A stretch of DNA of 64,000 bases from positions 1-64,000 of the forward strand of contig JBDWUA010000001.1 in the NCBI GenBank assembly GCA_039984715.1, read 5' to 3'. This document shows, piece by piece, positions 1 to 8,430 of this stretch. Within the stretch, counting starts at the first letter, position 1; each line of letters begins with the position of its first letter. The translations under genes and the position numbers were made by a program. The DNA comes from JABSSA01 sp039984715 (GTDB taxonomy: Bacteria > Pseudomonadota > Alphaproteobacteria > Rhodobacterales > Rhodobacteraceae). The notes beneath the pieces are model-generated. The model did not search any database. It was given only the letters and a program-made list of their open reading frames with translations, and was not told the DNA's origin.

Positions 1-141
1 AAGACGTGTTCGATTACATCGAGATGTTTTACAACCCAACACGCAAGCACACCAACAACGATATGCTGTCGCCAGTTGGCTATGAAATGAAACAGCAGAA
101 AATGAACGAGGCAGACGTCTAGGAAACTTTAAGGCACCTCA
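1..141 (+). mobile_element. Right end of an IS3-family insertion sequence
   Basis: The window opens inside an IS3-family element. The transposase tail ends at 122. The next 20 bases (122-141), read on the minus strand, start TGAGGTGCC and end GTTTCC. They finish in CA on the plus strand, as IS3-family right ends do, so they are a candidate right inverted repeat. The flgI stop codon begins only five bases further on. The left end lies outside the window, so the repeat cannot be confirmed by its partner. Family assignment is firm from the protein; the exact boundary is inferred. Confidence 0.7.
3..122 (+). CDS. IS3-family transposase OrfB, C-terminal fragment
   Basis: Only the last 39 codons are in the window. 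They read DVFDYIEMFYNPTRKH followed by NNDMLSPVGYE. This is the standard end of the IS3-family DDE transposase: the helix holding the last acidic catalytic residue lies just upstream, and FYNxxRxH...LSPxxYE closes the domain. The protein would cut and join element ends during copy-paste transposition. It is cut by the window edge, not visibly truncated in the genome. No frameshift is seen in the visible part. Confidence 0.85.
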   Translation, partial: DVFDYIEMFYNPTRKHTNNDMLSPVGYEMKQQKMNEADV

Positions 142-145
142 AACC

Positions 146-1246
146 TCATCGGACAATGAACTCCGCATGCAATGCGCCCGATGCCTTGATGCTCTTTAAA
201 ATGTCGATCATGTCTCTTGGCGAGACTCCAAGGGCATTCAAGCCAGCGATGACTTCAGATAAGGATGTTCCGTCTGGGACTTCTGCCAGCCCGGTTCCTT
301 CCTCTTCTTCAATTGCGGCTTCCGTTCTTGGCACCACTACAGTTTCACCTTCCGAGAAGGGGTTGGGTTGAATAGTAATTGGACGTTCTTGGACGCGTAG
401 TGTGAGGTTCCCTTGACTTACCGCTACTCTAGAAATTCGAACATCCTCGCCCATAACAATTGTGCCGGATCGCTGATCTACCACGACCCTTGCCTTGCGC
501 TCGGGTTGGACCGTGATATTTTCAATTCGACCAATTGCGTGTGCGACGGATTGCATGCGGGTTGCGGGTACGTTTAACGTGACAGTTCCGGAGTCTTGCA
601 TTATGGCGACACGGCGACCAAAGTTATCATTGATCGCGGCCTCTATCCTTGCAGCCGTTGTAAAATCAGCATCCCGTAAAGCAAGGCGCATGCTATTGAG
701 ATCGCTTAGGTCAAAATCAATCTCTCGTTCTACTCGCGCACCGGATGGAATGACGCCTGCTGTTGGAACCCCTTGGGTTACATTGGCACCATTACCTTCA
801 ACGGTAACGCCACCTGCGATGACGGTACCTTGCGCCACTGCATAGATTTGTCCATCTGCAGCATTAAGCGGGGTCATGATTAAAGTGCCGCCAAGTAAGC
901 TGTTGGCGTCTCCTATTGCGGAGACTGTCACATCGATCTGGGACCCGGTGCGTGAGAATGGCGGCAAACCTGCGGTGACAAACACGGCAGCTACATTTTT
1001 CGGACGAAATTGTTCTCCGGTTACATTCACGCCAAGGCGTTCAAGAATGTTTGTCATGATCTCTTCGGTAAACGGCGCATTTCGCAGTCCGTCACCTGTT
1101 CCATTCAGGCCAACGACCAATCCATAACCAATGAGGTCGTTCCCACGGACGCCATCAAATTCAACAAGATCTTTGATGCGGACGGGACCGGCAGACACCG
1201 CGCTGGCCAAGAAAAACCAAATGAAGCAAATTTTGAACATGCTCAT
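146..1246 (-). CDS. flgI: Flagellar P-ring protein FlgI
   Basis: FlgI builds the P ring around the flagellar rod in the periplasm. The 366-residue length is normal. A signal peptide with hydrophobic core IWFFLASAVSAG ends near residue 19. The mature protein starts with the family signature RIKDLVEFDGVRGNDLIGYGLV and continues with VGLNGTGDG. The C-terminus IKASGALHAEFIVR is typical, so the nearby insertion sequence has not cut into the gene. Its ATG overlaps the flgL stop codon in an ATGA, which indicates translational coupling. It is the last gene of the motB-flgE-flgK-flgL-flgI run. Confidence 0.97.
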   Translation of the reverse strand: MSMFKICFIWFFLASAVSAGPVRIKDLVEFDGVRGNDLIGYGLVVGLNGTGDGLRNAPFTEEIMTNILERLGVNVTGEQFRPKNVAAVFVTAGLPPFSRTGSQIDVTVSAIGDANSLLGGTLIMTPLNAADGQIYAVAQGTVIAGGVTVEGNGANVTQGVPTAGVIPSGARVEREIDFDLSDLNSMRLALRDADFTTAARIEAAINDNFGRRVAIMQDSGTVTLNVPATRMQSVAHAIGRIENITVQPERKARVVVDQRSGTIVMGEDVRISRVAVSQGNLTLRVQERPITIQPNPFSEGETVVVPRTEAAIEEEEGTGLAEVPDGTSLSEVIAGLNALGVSPRDMIDILKSIKASGALHAEFIVR

Positions 1247-2250
1247 TGGATGAAGTTCACCAATGAAAGGTCGGACAACCGAGCGGTAACAGCATAGATA
1301 CTTTGCAAACGGAATTGTACGTCTTCCAATTTTGTAGCAGTTTCGAATGGATCGACGCCAAGAAGGTCGTTTCGAGCCATTTCCAATGACGTTTTTTCAG
1401 CGGCGTTTTTTGTTTCGATTGCGTCTAGGCGTGCTTCTGCCGTTCCGATTTGGGCGCGAACGATTGTCAAATCTTCTAAGTTAGATTGTAAAGCAAGGCC
1501 ACTGTCGCGCTGCAATTCGGCGCGTTGGCTGGAGTTGAAAGACAATGCGTTGGACGAGGCAAGTGTCGTAAGCGCAACGTTCATAAGAGTGTCCCTAAGT
1601 GCCTCATTGTCTGCTCTGACATTTACCGCCACATTTTCTCCATCGCCGACTAGAAATGGGGAAAGATCTTCCGTTGATCCTTTGTAAATTGTCGCTGCAA
1701 ATCCTGACGGATCATTGAACCAAGTCTCTGCAGCCAAACGTGCGTCAGCTGGCGTCGCAGCGCCTGCGATCAAAAACTCAAGCGTATTAAGCAATGTATC
1801 GGCGTCTTCGACAGGGGCCGTTTTGGTCGCGGCACCAGCAAACAAGCTTCGACCGCCTACATCTCCATTCAATTTTGCCATCATGGATTCCAACGAGTTG
1901 CGCGCTTGAAAAGCGTTCTGTTCAATGGATGTGGCGGTTTGAGTCACCGAACCCGCGATAATGGATGTCGCCAAATCTCCGACGGCCGTCTGAATTCCTT
2001 CAAGCGACAATTGCATTGCATTTGTATAGCTCTCAGCCTCTAGACCTGCTATGCGGTATGCGTCCAATATGCGAATGTCATGTTCCATATCAGCCAGAAA
2101 CGATACGTTCCCCGCCAGAACATCCCTAACGTCCGAAACTTGTCCCGTGGCTAATTCTTCGGATAGTTTCGTGAGCTCTGCTCGCAAACTGACACCGCGC
2201 CGTTGCAACATAAAACTTTGGGCAAAATCACCAAGAGTTACGCCTGTCAT
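1243..2250 (-). CDS. flgL: Hook-filament junction protein FlgL (HAP3)
   Basis: This flagellin-like protein of 335 residues joins the hook to the filament and is exported by the flagellar type III system, so it has no signal peptide. The N-terminal helix (about residues 5-60) and the C-terminal helix ending in LSDLSLVNFIQ are the conserved coiled-coil ends of the flagellin/FlgL fold. The middle is variable. FlgK and FlgI on either side set the identity as FlgL rather than flagellin. Only three bases separate its start from the flgK stop, and its end overlaps the flgI start. Confidence 0.9.
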   Translation of the reverse strand: MTGVTLGDFAQSFMLQRRGVSLRAELTKLSEELATGQVSDVRDVLAGNVSFLADMEHDIRILDAYRIAGLEAESYTNAMQLSLEGIQTAVGDLATSIIAGSVTQTATSIEQNAFQARNSLESMMAKLNGDVGGRSLFAGAATKTAPVEDADTLLNTLEFLIAGAATPADARLAAETWFNDPSGFAATIYKGSTEDLSPFLVGDGENVAVNVRADNEALRDTLMNVALTTLASSNALSFNSSQRAELQRDSGLALQSNLEDLTIVRAQIGTAEARLDAIETKNAAEKTSLEMARNDLLGVDPFETATKLEDVQFRLQSIYAVTARLSDLSLVNFIQ

Positions 2251-2253
2251 GTG

Positions 2254-3708
2254 TTAAATCCCCAATAACTGTTGCATCATTTCATCTGCAGCGCGAATGA
2301 CTCGAGCGTTTGCGGCATATGCTTGTTCAATCAACAGCAGTTTTTGCAATTCAGAGTCAGTGTCGACGCCCTGTTCCAATTCTAATTGTTGAAACTCAAC
2401 CATTTGGATGGAAGAAAACGTCAATTGTCTGTCGGCAAGAAGGTGGTCGGAACCAATTTGAGATTGAAGTCCAGCGGTCAGTTCCACAGCGGAAAAAAAA
2501 CCAGATCCAAATGAACCGGATGCAGGAGTTCGCCTGGCCGAAAGCGCATCTGTATAATTCTGAAACAAGGTCGCATTGCCTGGGTCGCCCGGTGAAGTTG
2601 CGCCAAGCCCATCGCGTAGGCGCCATATTTCTCCACCCTGTGCAGGATCAACCAATGCATTTATTGTTAATCGTTCAGAAAGCCCGGTTTCGGCCAGTGG
2701 ATCAAAACTCAAACCACCATCGGTAAATATCCCTGGATCCGTAGCACCAAGCGTTGGATCCACGCTCGGATCTTCAAAACGCTCCATCAAGTCACGTGCA
2801 ATGGCATCCAGTTGAGTTTGCCCGTCGGGTGCTAAATCATCACGAATTGAAAATTGAGCGGCCAGTGAACCACCGCGTAACATCCCTTTGTCACTAGACA
2901 CGTCAATGGAAACCCCATTTACGGTTATTCCGGACAGATGACCGCCACTGAGCGACATATACGGGGTAATCATCGTGGTTGGTTCGAACTCAAGTTCAGC
3001 AGCGCGACCATCCAGTAAGACAGTCCCACCCGTCGAATAAAGAGCAATTCCAAAATTTGGACGCTCCATGATCTGTACGGGTACAATTTCACTTATTTCA
3101 TCAACCAATGACTGCCGTTGATCCAGCATTGAAGACGTGTCATGACCTTGGAGCCTTTGTGCGACAATCCGAGTATTTATCGTTTCTAGATCTTTGAGTG
3201 CCCCGTTTAAGGTGTCAACCTGACTATTGATCGTTTGATCAGCATTGCCCCGCATTGCTTGAAGAGTGTTAGATGCATCGGTTAGCCCAGAGGCCAAGGC
3301 ACTAGCAAATTGAAGAACGGATCCCATACGTTCGACAGCATCAGGCCGACTTGCCGCTGAGATGATCGCGTTTTCGAAGTCAGCAAGCTGTGCTGAGAGC
3401 GAGCCCACTTGATCGGGGGTTCCCAGCACAGATTCAAATCGTTCCATATATTGCGTAGTTGCACTATGGAAACTGTTTTCAGCGGTCGCTAATCTTCGAT
3501 CCGCCATCAGTTGAGGATCGGAATTTCGGGTGACGCCAACAACTTCGACGCCGCCCGATGCACCAATCAGACGCGAAGTTAACTCAAGGCTCCTGACCCC
3601 ATAACCAGGGGTCAGGGCGTTGGCCAAGTTATCGGAAACAACTTGCGACGCCCGTCCGGCGGCGACCAAACCGGACATCGCATTGTTAAATGCACCTGAG
3701 ATACTCAT
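2254..3708 (-). CDS. flgK: Hook-associated protein FlgK (HAP1)
   Basis: FlgK is the first junction protein placed on the completed hook. The protein has 484 residues. It begins SISGAFNNAMSGLVAAGRAS and continues with a DNLANALTPGYG segment, the flagellar rod/hook N-terminal motif with the typical NxANxxTPGY pattern. It ends LLIEQAYAANARVIRAADEM, the matching C-terminal helix. The ATG follows a GAGGGAA ribosome site. It lies between flgE (39 bp upstream) and flgL (3 bp downstream) on the same strand, so it is very likely part of one transcript. Confidence 0.95.
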   Translation of the reverse strand: MSISGAFNNAMSGLVAAGRASQVVSDNLANALTPGYGVRSLELTSRLIGASGGVEVVGVTRNSDPQLMADRRLATAENSFHSATTQYMERFESVLGTPDQVGSLSAQLADFENAIISAASRPDAVERMGSVLQFASALASGLTDASNTLQAMRGNADQTINSQVDTLNGALKDLETINTRIVAQRLQGHDTSSMLDQRQSLVDEISEIVPVQIMERPNFGIALYSTGGTVLLDGRAAELEFEPTTMITPYMSLSGGHLSGITVNGVSIDVSSDKGMLRGGSLAAQFSIRDDLAPDGQTQLDAIARDLMERFEDPSVDPTLGATDPGIFTDGGLSFDPLAETGLSERLTINALVDPAQGGEIWRLRDGLGATSPGDPGNATLFQNYTDALSARRTPASGSFGSGFFSAVELTAGLQSQIGSDHLLADRQLTFSSIQMVEFQQLELEQGVDTDSELQKLLLIEQAYAANARVIRAADEMMQQLLGI

Positions 3709-3747
3709 TATTGTTCCCTCATTCCAACGTTCGACCGTTTTGGGTCA

Positions 3748-5049
3748 TTAACGCTTGATGTTGGTGGTTTCCTGCAACATTTCGTCGACGGTCTGAATGA
3801 CCTTGGCGTTCGACGAATAGGCGCGTTGCGTTTGAATCATCGAGGTTAATTCGCCCGCAACATCGACAGAGGATTCTTCGCGCGCATAGGACGCGATTTC
3901 ACCTGTCGGACCATCGCCAGCATCCCATAGGAAGAAACTTCCGCTTTGTGGAGACGACAAATAGGTTTGGTCATTTAGCGCGACCATTCCGTTTGGGTTG
4001 GGCAAATCAACAAGCGGTACCTGATAAACAACACGCGAAATACCCGTATCGAACAAGGCGCGGACGTAACCGTTGCTGTCGACTTCAATCCCGGCGATGT
4101 TACCTACAGGCGAACCATCCTTGGTTATCAATGTTGGGGCAAAGCTGTAGGACAATTGTGTCATCCCGCTCCCGCCCCCAATCTGACCGATGTCAATTTC
4201 AATTGGTCCACCGGCGACGTTGACTAGAACTGTACCTTCGACCGGGTCATAGGCTCCGCCAGAGGTCGTGGTAACGCCGCTCAAGGTACCACCACCCGTA
4301 CGCGCATCACTAAAATTGAGCACGTATTCACCGATAACTGCACCACCAGATGCCGTATCAGTTAATTGCATTGTCCACTCGTTCGACTTCCCCGACGCGG
4401 GGATTGTTGGCGTGAACGAAATATTGATATTTTCCGAAGTTCCTAGATTGTCGATATATTCGACAGACAACGGCTGTGGCGTCCCAAGGCTGGTCGAAGT
4501 TGTTTCGTTAGCGGGAAGGTTAACCGCCACTTGCATCTGTGTTGTAGGCTGGCCAGAGAATTCGTTTACGTTGATCTGTACTGGCTCTAGCCCTGTTGAC
4601 GTATCTCTGGACCCTGAGGTGACAGAACCATCTTGGTTCGCAGGCCAACCCATTAAGTAATAACCTGTTTCGGTGGCCAGATATCCATCGGCATTTTGGC
4701 GAAATGAACCTGTTGTAACCAGATGCATTTGAAGATCGCCGTTGTCGACCTGAACTTGCGCAGACTGAGCGACTGGCAAGAACCCTCGTCCGCTCACGGC
4801 GAGATCTGTTGCGTTGTTTGTCGCGACCAGCGAGCCCGCCTGATCGATGAGGCGTGTTGTACTTGAACGCACCCCACCCGCAGAATATGTGCCACCAGCC
4901 GAGGATGTAACCATCGAGCTGAAGTCAGTCTGAACACGCTTATAGCCGTATGTGCTCGAGTTTGCGATATTGTCTGAAATGGACGCCAAACGTGAAGCAT
5001 TTACTTGTAAACCTGCCACACCGGCATTGAGCGATGAGGAAATCGTCAT
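3748..5049 (-). CDS. flgE: Flagellar hook protein FlgE
   Basis: FlgE is the subunit of the flagellar hook, the flexible joint outside the cell. The ATG at 5049 gives 433 residues and has AAAGG seven bases upstream. A GTG six bases earlier is less well placed. The N-terminus SSSLNAGVAGLQVNASRLA followed by DNIANSSTYGYKR carries the rod/hook motif. The C-terminus QTQRAYSSNAKVIQTVDEML is the conserved hook/rod helix. The middle (about residues 90-330) is the variable surface domain. The gene sits between motB and flgK, as in other Rhodobacteraceae flagellar clusters. Confidence 0.95.
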   Translation of the reverse strand: MTISSSLNAGVAGLQVNASRLASISDNIANSSTYGYKRVQTDFSSMVTSSAGGTYSAGGVRSSTTRLIDQAGSLVATNNATDLAVSGRGFLPVAQSAQVQVDNGDLQMHLVTTGSFRQNADGYLATETGYYLMGWPANQDGSVTSGSRDTSTGLEPVQINVNEFSGQPTTQMQVAVNLPANETTSTSLGTPQPLSVEYIDNLGTSENINISFTPTIPASGKSNEWTMQLTDTASGGAVIGEYVLNFSDARTGGGTLSGVTTTSGGAYDPVEGTVLVNVAGGPIEIDIGQIGGGSGMTQLSYSFAPTLITKDGSPVGNIAGIEVDSNGYVRALFDTGISRVVYQVPLVDLPNPNGMVALNDQTYLSSPQSGSFFLWDAGDGPTGEIASYAREESSVDVAGELTSMIQTQRAYSSNAKVIQTVDEMLQETTNIKR

Positions 5050-5142
5050 ATACACGCCTTTCTGCTGTATCGAACTTCATCGACACTCCTAAGCGTGTGG
5101 CCTTAATTCTGCCCTAACAGATAAAATTGCTTCTTTTTCCCA

Positions 5143-5982
5143 TCATTCCCTCAAAAGAACTATTTCCAGGCGGTTGTTCCTGACCGCCATGGGATCTTCG
5201 ACGGCTGGTTCACGATCCGCGTGTCCTATTACGCGCAACATTCGATTGGACTCTATCCCTTCTTTCTCCAAGAGAATGCGCATCGCTGTTGCTTGATCGC
5301 TGGATTGAGACCAGACAGAGTTTTCCGCGATAACAATCGGTTGAGTTGGAACGAATCCTTCGATTGAAAACCCATTGGAAACAATTTGGGTCGTTTCGAC
5401 AATCATCTGTGCAATTGCTTTCAGCAAGGCAGTGGGCGTGATGCCATCGCGTTCGAAAATTGGTGCATCCGGTAACGCGAATATTTCGATCACAAACCCT
5501 TCATCCGTCACTTTTGTAATAATGTGTTCGATTTCGTTTTCCATGACGGATGATTCACCGCCCTTTCCCAAGAGACGTGCATCCAGAGACTTGAAAACTT
5601 CATCCTGTGCTTCTGTCAGTTCACTGTTGTCTGCCCCACCTGTTTCCCCACTCGCCTGCCGCGCAGTTGTCGGTCTTTGGGAGGACGCTCCAGTTCCATT
5701 TTGCGGAAGCGTTTCTTCTGAAAAGACGCTGTTGCCGCCAAATGCTCCGTCACCGCCACCAGAAATTCGATTGATCGCAATGGTTGGGGAAAAGTAATCA
5801 GCAATCCCCTTCCGCTGTTTTTCCGTTGTCGCGTTTAGCAGCCACATCAACATAAAGAAGGCCATCATCGCGGTCACAAAATCTGCGTACGCTACTTTCC
5901 ATGCGCCGCCGTGGTGACCGTCACCACCACCCTTTTTCTTTCGTTTGATGATGATTGGCTGCAAGTCACCTTGCGCGCTCAT
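5143..5982 (-). CDS. motB: Flagellar motor stator protein MotB
   Basis: MotB anchors the proton-driven stator to peptidoglycan. The ATG at 5982 (279 residues) has GAGG seven bases upstream. A basic, glycine-rich cytoplasmic tail leads into one membrane helix, VAYADFVTAMMAFFMLMWLL. Its aspartate, about residue 34, is the proton-binding residue. The C-terminal half is an OmpA-like peptidoglycan-binding domain; the HADREP and RNNRLEIVLL segments are visible near the end. No motA is in the window. It heads the visible flagellar transcription unit, 93 bp before flgE. Confidence 0.95.
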   Translation of the reverse strand: MSAQGDLQPIIIKRKKKGGGDGHHGGAWKVAYADFVTAMMAFFMLMWLLNATTEKQRKGIADYFSPTIAINRISGGGDGAFGGNSVFSEETLPQNGTGASSQRPTTARQASGETGGADNSELTEAQDEVFKSLDARLLGKGGESSVMENEIEHIITKVTDEGFVIEIFALPDAPIFERDGITPTALLKAIAQMIVETTQIVSNGFSIEGFVPTQPIVIAENSVWSQSSDQATAMRILLEKEGIESNRMLRVIGHADREPAVEDPMAVRNNRLEIVLLRE

Positions 5983-6316
5983 ACCCACACCTCATTTTCA
6001 CCCAAGTCCGGTAATAGTACGGGGATGTTACATGCTGATTAACACTTCAAATTGTCCAGAAATATGCGCCCCAAAACTTCACTTCTTTCCAACGAAACAA
6101 GGCCCGGACGTTGAGGGCAATTGACAAGAATATCTAAGCCAACAGAGGCGTGCATTTCAGAAACACACATCCAAAATTACCCAATCCAGTATGAAACGCA
6201 GGGGTTAGCCTTGGGTGACGTGCGCATGACCTACATAGCCACAACCAAATCAACTATCGTGAAACCGGTTTGCATTGCTTGCGTCCAATCACAACCGGCC
6301 CTATGTCCATGTTCCT
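5983..6316. other. Intergenic region between divergent motB and smpB
   Basis: This 334-bp stretch separates the motB start (minus) from the smpB start (plus), so it should hold promoters for both. A TTGACA hexamer lies at 6121-6126 on the plus strand, but I see no convincing -10 at the usual spacing. Short open frames here have no ribosome site or recognisable content. No terminator, repeat or RNA motif was recognised. Confidence 0.4.
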
Positions 6317-6793
6317 ATGGTACAAGGTAAGTCAGATCCCAATTACCGCATTGCCGCCGAACACAGGCGCGCGCGTTATGACTATCAGATCGAAGACGAT
6401 CTGGAGTGCGGTATCATATTGGAAGGATCCGAAGTGAAATCCTTGCGCCAAGGCGGAGCAAATATTGCCGAAAGCTATGCGACGGTTGATGATGGTGAAC
6501 TTTGGCTGGTGAACAGCTATATTGCGCCCTATGCGCAAGCCAAGATGTTCCGCCATGAAGAACGCCGCCGCCGTAAACTGCTTGTGTCACGTAAGCAGCT
6601 TTCAGATCTTTGGAATGCAACTCAACGCAAAGGCTTAACCCTTGTGCCGCTTGTGCTTTATTTCAACCACAAGGGCATGGCGAAGCTGAAGATTGGAATC
6701 GCCAAAGGTAAGAAGGCTGCGGATAAACGGGAAACCTCGGCCAAACGGGATTGGAACCGACAAAAGCAACGTCTATTAAAACACAACAGTTAG
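6317..6793 (+). CDS. smpB: SsrA-binding protein SmpB
   Basis: SmpB binds tmRNA and brings it to stalled ribosomes for trans-translation. The ATG at 6317 gives 158 residues, the usual length. The sequence starts MVQGKSDPNYRIAAEHRRAR, then reads YDYQIEDDLECGIILEGSEVK, with the family core GTEVKSLR present as GSEVKSLRQGG. The basic C-terminal tail, KGKKAADKRETSAKRDWNR, is the segment that enters the mRNA channel. A TTG 42 bases upstream is possible but would add a non-conserved extension. No clear Shine-Dalgarno is visible. No ssrA gene was found nearby. Confidence 0.96.
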   Translation: MVQGKSDPNYRIAAEHRRARYDYQIEDDLECGIILEGSEVKSLRQGGANIAESYATVDDGELWLVNSYIAPYAQAKMFRHEERRRRKLLVSRKQLSDLWNATQRKGLTLVPLVLYFNHKGMAKLKIGIAKGKKAADKRETSAKRDWNRQKQRLLKHNS

Positions 6794-6810
6794 ACGTAGA
6801 CATTCCGCGT

Positions 6811-7182
6811 TCAAATTGTACCGGGCTCCTTGGCGGCAAAGCCGATTAACGCAAAGACTGTCGCAAGACCGGTCATGACAATTGGGAACATCGTAAATAC
6901 GCCAATCCCAAACGCCCATACCATCCCTATCGTAGATGCCATCAGGCATACGGCACCAAACGCGGGTCTTGGAAAAGCCATGGCACCACCAGCAATGGCC
7001 AGAACGGGCGCCACAACACCAATAATCTGAAGCCGTTGTGCATTTGTTGGCTCGACAAGCAGGTTTTGATCAACCTGAGTATCGAACCAACTGACAAATT
7101 CGACATAGCCAAGTACGAAAAATCCGGTGAGCATTCCAAGCAATCCCCCGATAATACCCAAGATGACAGCGGCTTGTTTCAC
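6811..7182 (-). CDS. Small membrane protein of unknown function
   Basis: This 123-residue protein has four predicted membrane segments: about residues 5-27, 51-70, 75-97 and 99-117. The first is glycine-rich (ILGIIGGLLGMLTGFFVLGY). Between segments one and two lies a roughly 25-residue polar loop containing WFDTQVDQNLL. It resembles small DUF4064-type membrane proteins in layout only. It ends 17 bp from the smpB stop, tail to tail. A TCCTCTT (AGAGGA on the minus strand) just upstream of the start is a fair ribosome site. I assign no function. Confidence 0.6.
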   Translation of the reverse strand: MKQAAVILGIIGGLLGMLTGFFVLGYVEFVSWFDTQVDQNLLVEPTNAQRLQIIGVVAPVLAIAGGAMAFPRPAFGAVCLMASTIGMVWAFGIGVFTMFPIVMTGLATVFALIGFAAKEPGTI

Positions 7183-7575
7183 GATTATCTCCTCTTGATT
7201 CAGTCCATGTAATCAAGGTGCTTGCGCAATTGAACCACCGAGGGTCATTCCTCTGGCTGGGAAAAAGAGCCTTTGTTTCCCACGTGATTTAAGGGATGTG
7301 CATGCCCATTTTACTTTCATCCTTCGGGAGCATCCGGTGCGTGGGTTTCAAAAGCCACCACTTGTTGGGTACGGAGCCGGTAACTTCAGCCGCGCCCGGG
7401 TGTCACACTAAAATCGCCAGTTTTCTTAAGCTGATGTGGTGTGTCAGCCAGACCAAGCGCACAGTTATTCCAGAACAGCAGTCAATTTACTCTGATCAAA
7501 TGCGAGCGCCCCTTGCTACTGAGGCGCGCTGGCGTTACCCAAAGGCGTTTTTGCCGCGCACTCAGGGATTCCGCC
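7183..7575. other. Long intergenic region upstream of sseA
   Basis: This 393-bp gap separates a minus-strand membrane protein from sseA on the plus strand. No gene is supported: the frame open into sseA from 7441 lacks a conserved N-terminus. A small hairpin, GTGGGTTT-caa-AAGCCAC, lies near 7342-7360. The segment 7290-7440 is richer in G and C than the flanks. It may hold a long leader or a small RNA, but it matches no riboswitch or RNA family I recognise. Confidence 0.35.
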
Positions 7576-8430
7576 ATGACTGATGATCCAAAGACACTGG
7601 TTTCAACGGACTGGTTGGCCAAACATTTGAATGATCCAGATATGCGTGTGATCGATGGATCATGGTATCTGCCGGCCGCTGCACGCGATCCGAAAGCCGA
7701 ATTTGATGCGTGTCACATTCCCGGCGCGCGCTTCTTTGACATCGATGAAATCGCAGACCTGAGGTCCGATTTGCCTCATATGGCGCCCCCACCTGAAAAG
7801 TTCATGTCGCGTATGCGCGCTTTGGGTGTCGGGGATGGCCATCAAGTGGTTGTCTATGACGGTATGGGACTCATGTCGGCAGCGCGAGTTTGGTGGACGT
7901 TCAAGCTGATGGGGCATAAGGACGTCGCTGTTCTGGACGGCGGTTTTCCGAAATGGCAAACGGAAGGGCGTGACGTAGAAGACATGCCCCCGATCATAAA
8001 AGATCGTCACATGTCGACCCGCTATCAAAACGACCTTGTTCGGGATGTGACCCATGTCAGTCAGGCATCAAAGCTTGGCTTGTCCCAAATATTGGATGCG
8101 CGGCCCAATGATCGATTTCGCGGTGAAGGCGTTGAGCCACGCGAAGGGCTAAGGTCTGGACACATACCGGGGTCAAAAAACGTTCCGTTCGGTTCTTTGC
8201 TGAACACCGATGGAACCATGATTGATCCTCCGGCACTAAGAAACGTTTTTGAAAAAGCAGGCTTGGACCTTACCAAGCCCATCATTACCACCTGCGGGTC
8301 TGGCGTGACCGCCGCGATCCTTGCCCTTGGTTTAACCCGTATCGGACATGACCAATGGTCCTTGTATGACGGGTCTTGGACCGAATGGGGCCAATTTGAT
8401 ACTTTACCTATCGCCACTGGAGAGGCCTGA
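7576..8430 (+). CDS. sseA: 3-mercaptopyruvate sulfurtransferase (two-domain rhodanese)
   Basis: The enzyme transfers sulfur from 3-mercaptopyruvate to thiols or cyanide in the cytoplasm. The ATG at 7576 gives 284 residues with two tandem rhodanese domains (about 8-130 and 165-280). The second domain has the active loop CGSGVTA with the catalytic cysteine at about residue 240; this loop sequence marks mercaptopyruvate sulfurtransferase rather than thiosulfate sulfurtransferase. The first domain lacks the cysteine, as expected. The stop overlaps the next start (TGATG), so it is coupled to an aminotransferase that could supply or drain the keto acid. Confidence 0.93.
   Translation: MTDDPKTLVSTDWLAKHLNDPDMRVIDGSWYLPAAARDPKAEFDACHIPGARFFDIDEIADLRSDLPHMAPPPEKFMSRMRALGVGDGHQVVVYDGMGLMSAARVWWTFKLMGHKDVAVLDGGFPKWQTEGRDVEDMPPIIKDRHMSTRYQNDLVRDVTHVSQASKLGLSQILDARPNDRFRGEGVEPREGLRSGHIPGSKNVPFGSLLNTDGTMIDPPALRNVFEKAGLDLTKPIITTCGSGVTAAILALGLTRIGHDQWSLYDGSWTEWGQFDTLPIATGEA

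Noticed and set aside
6121..6330. A 69-codon plus-strand open frame before smpB
   Set aside because: It overlaps the smpB start in another frame, lacks a ribosome site and shows no protein-like pattern.
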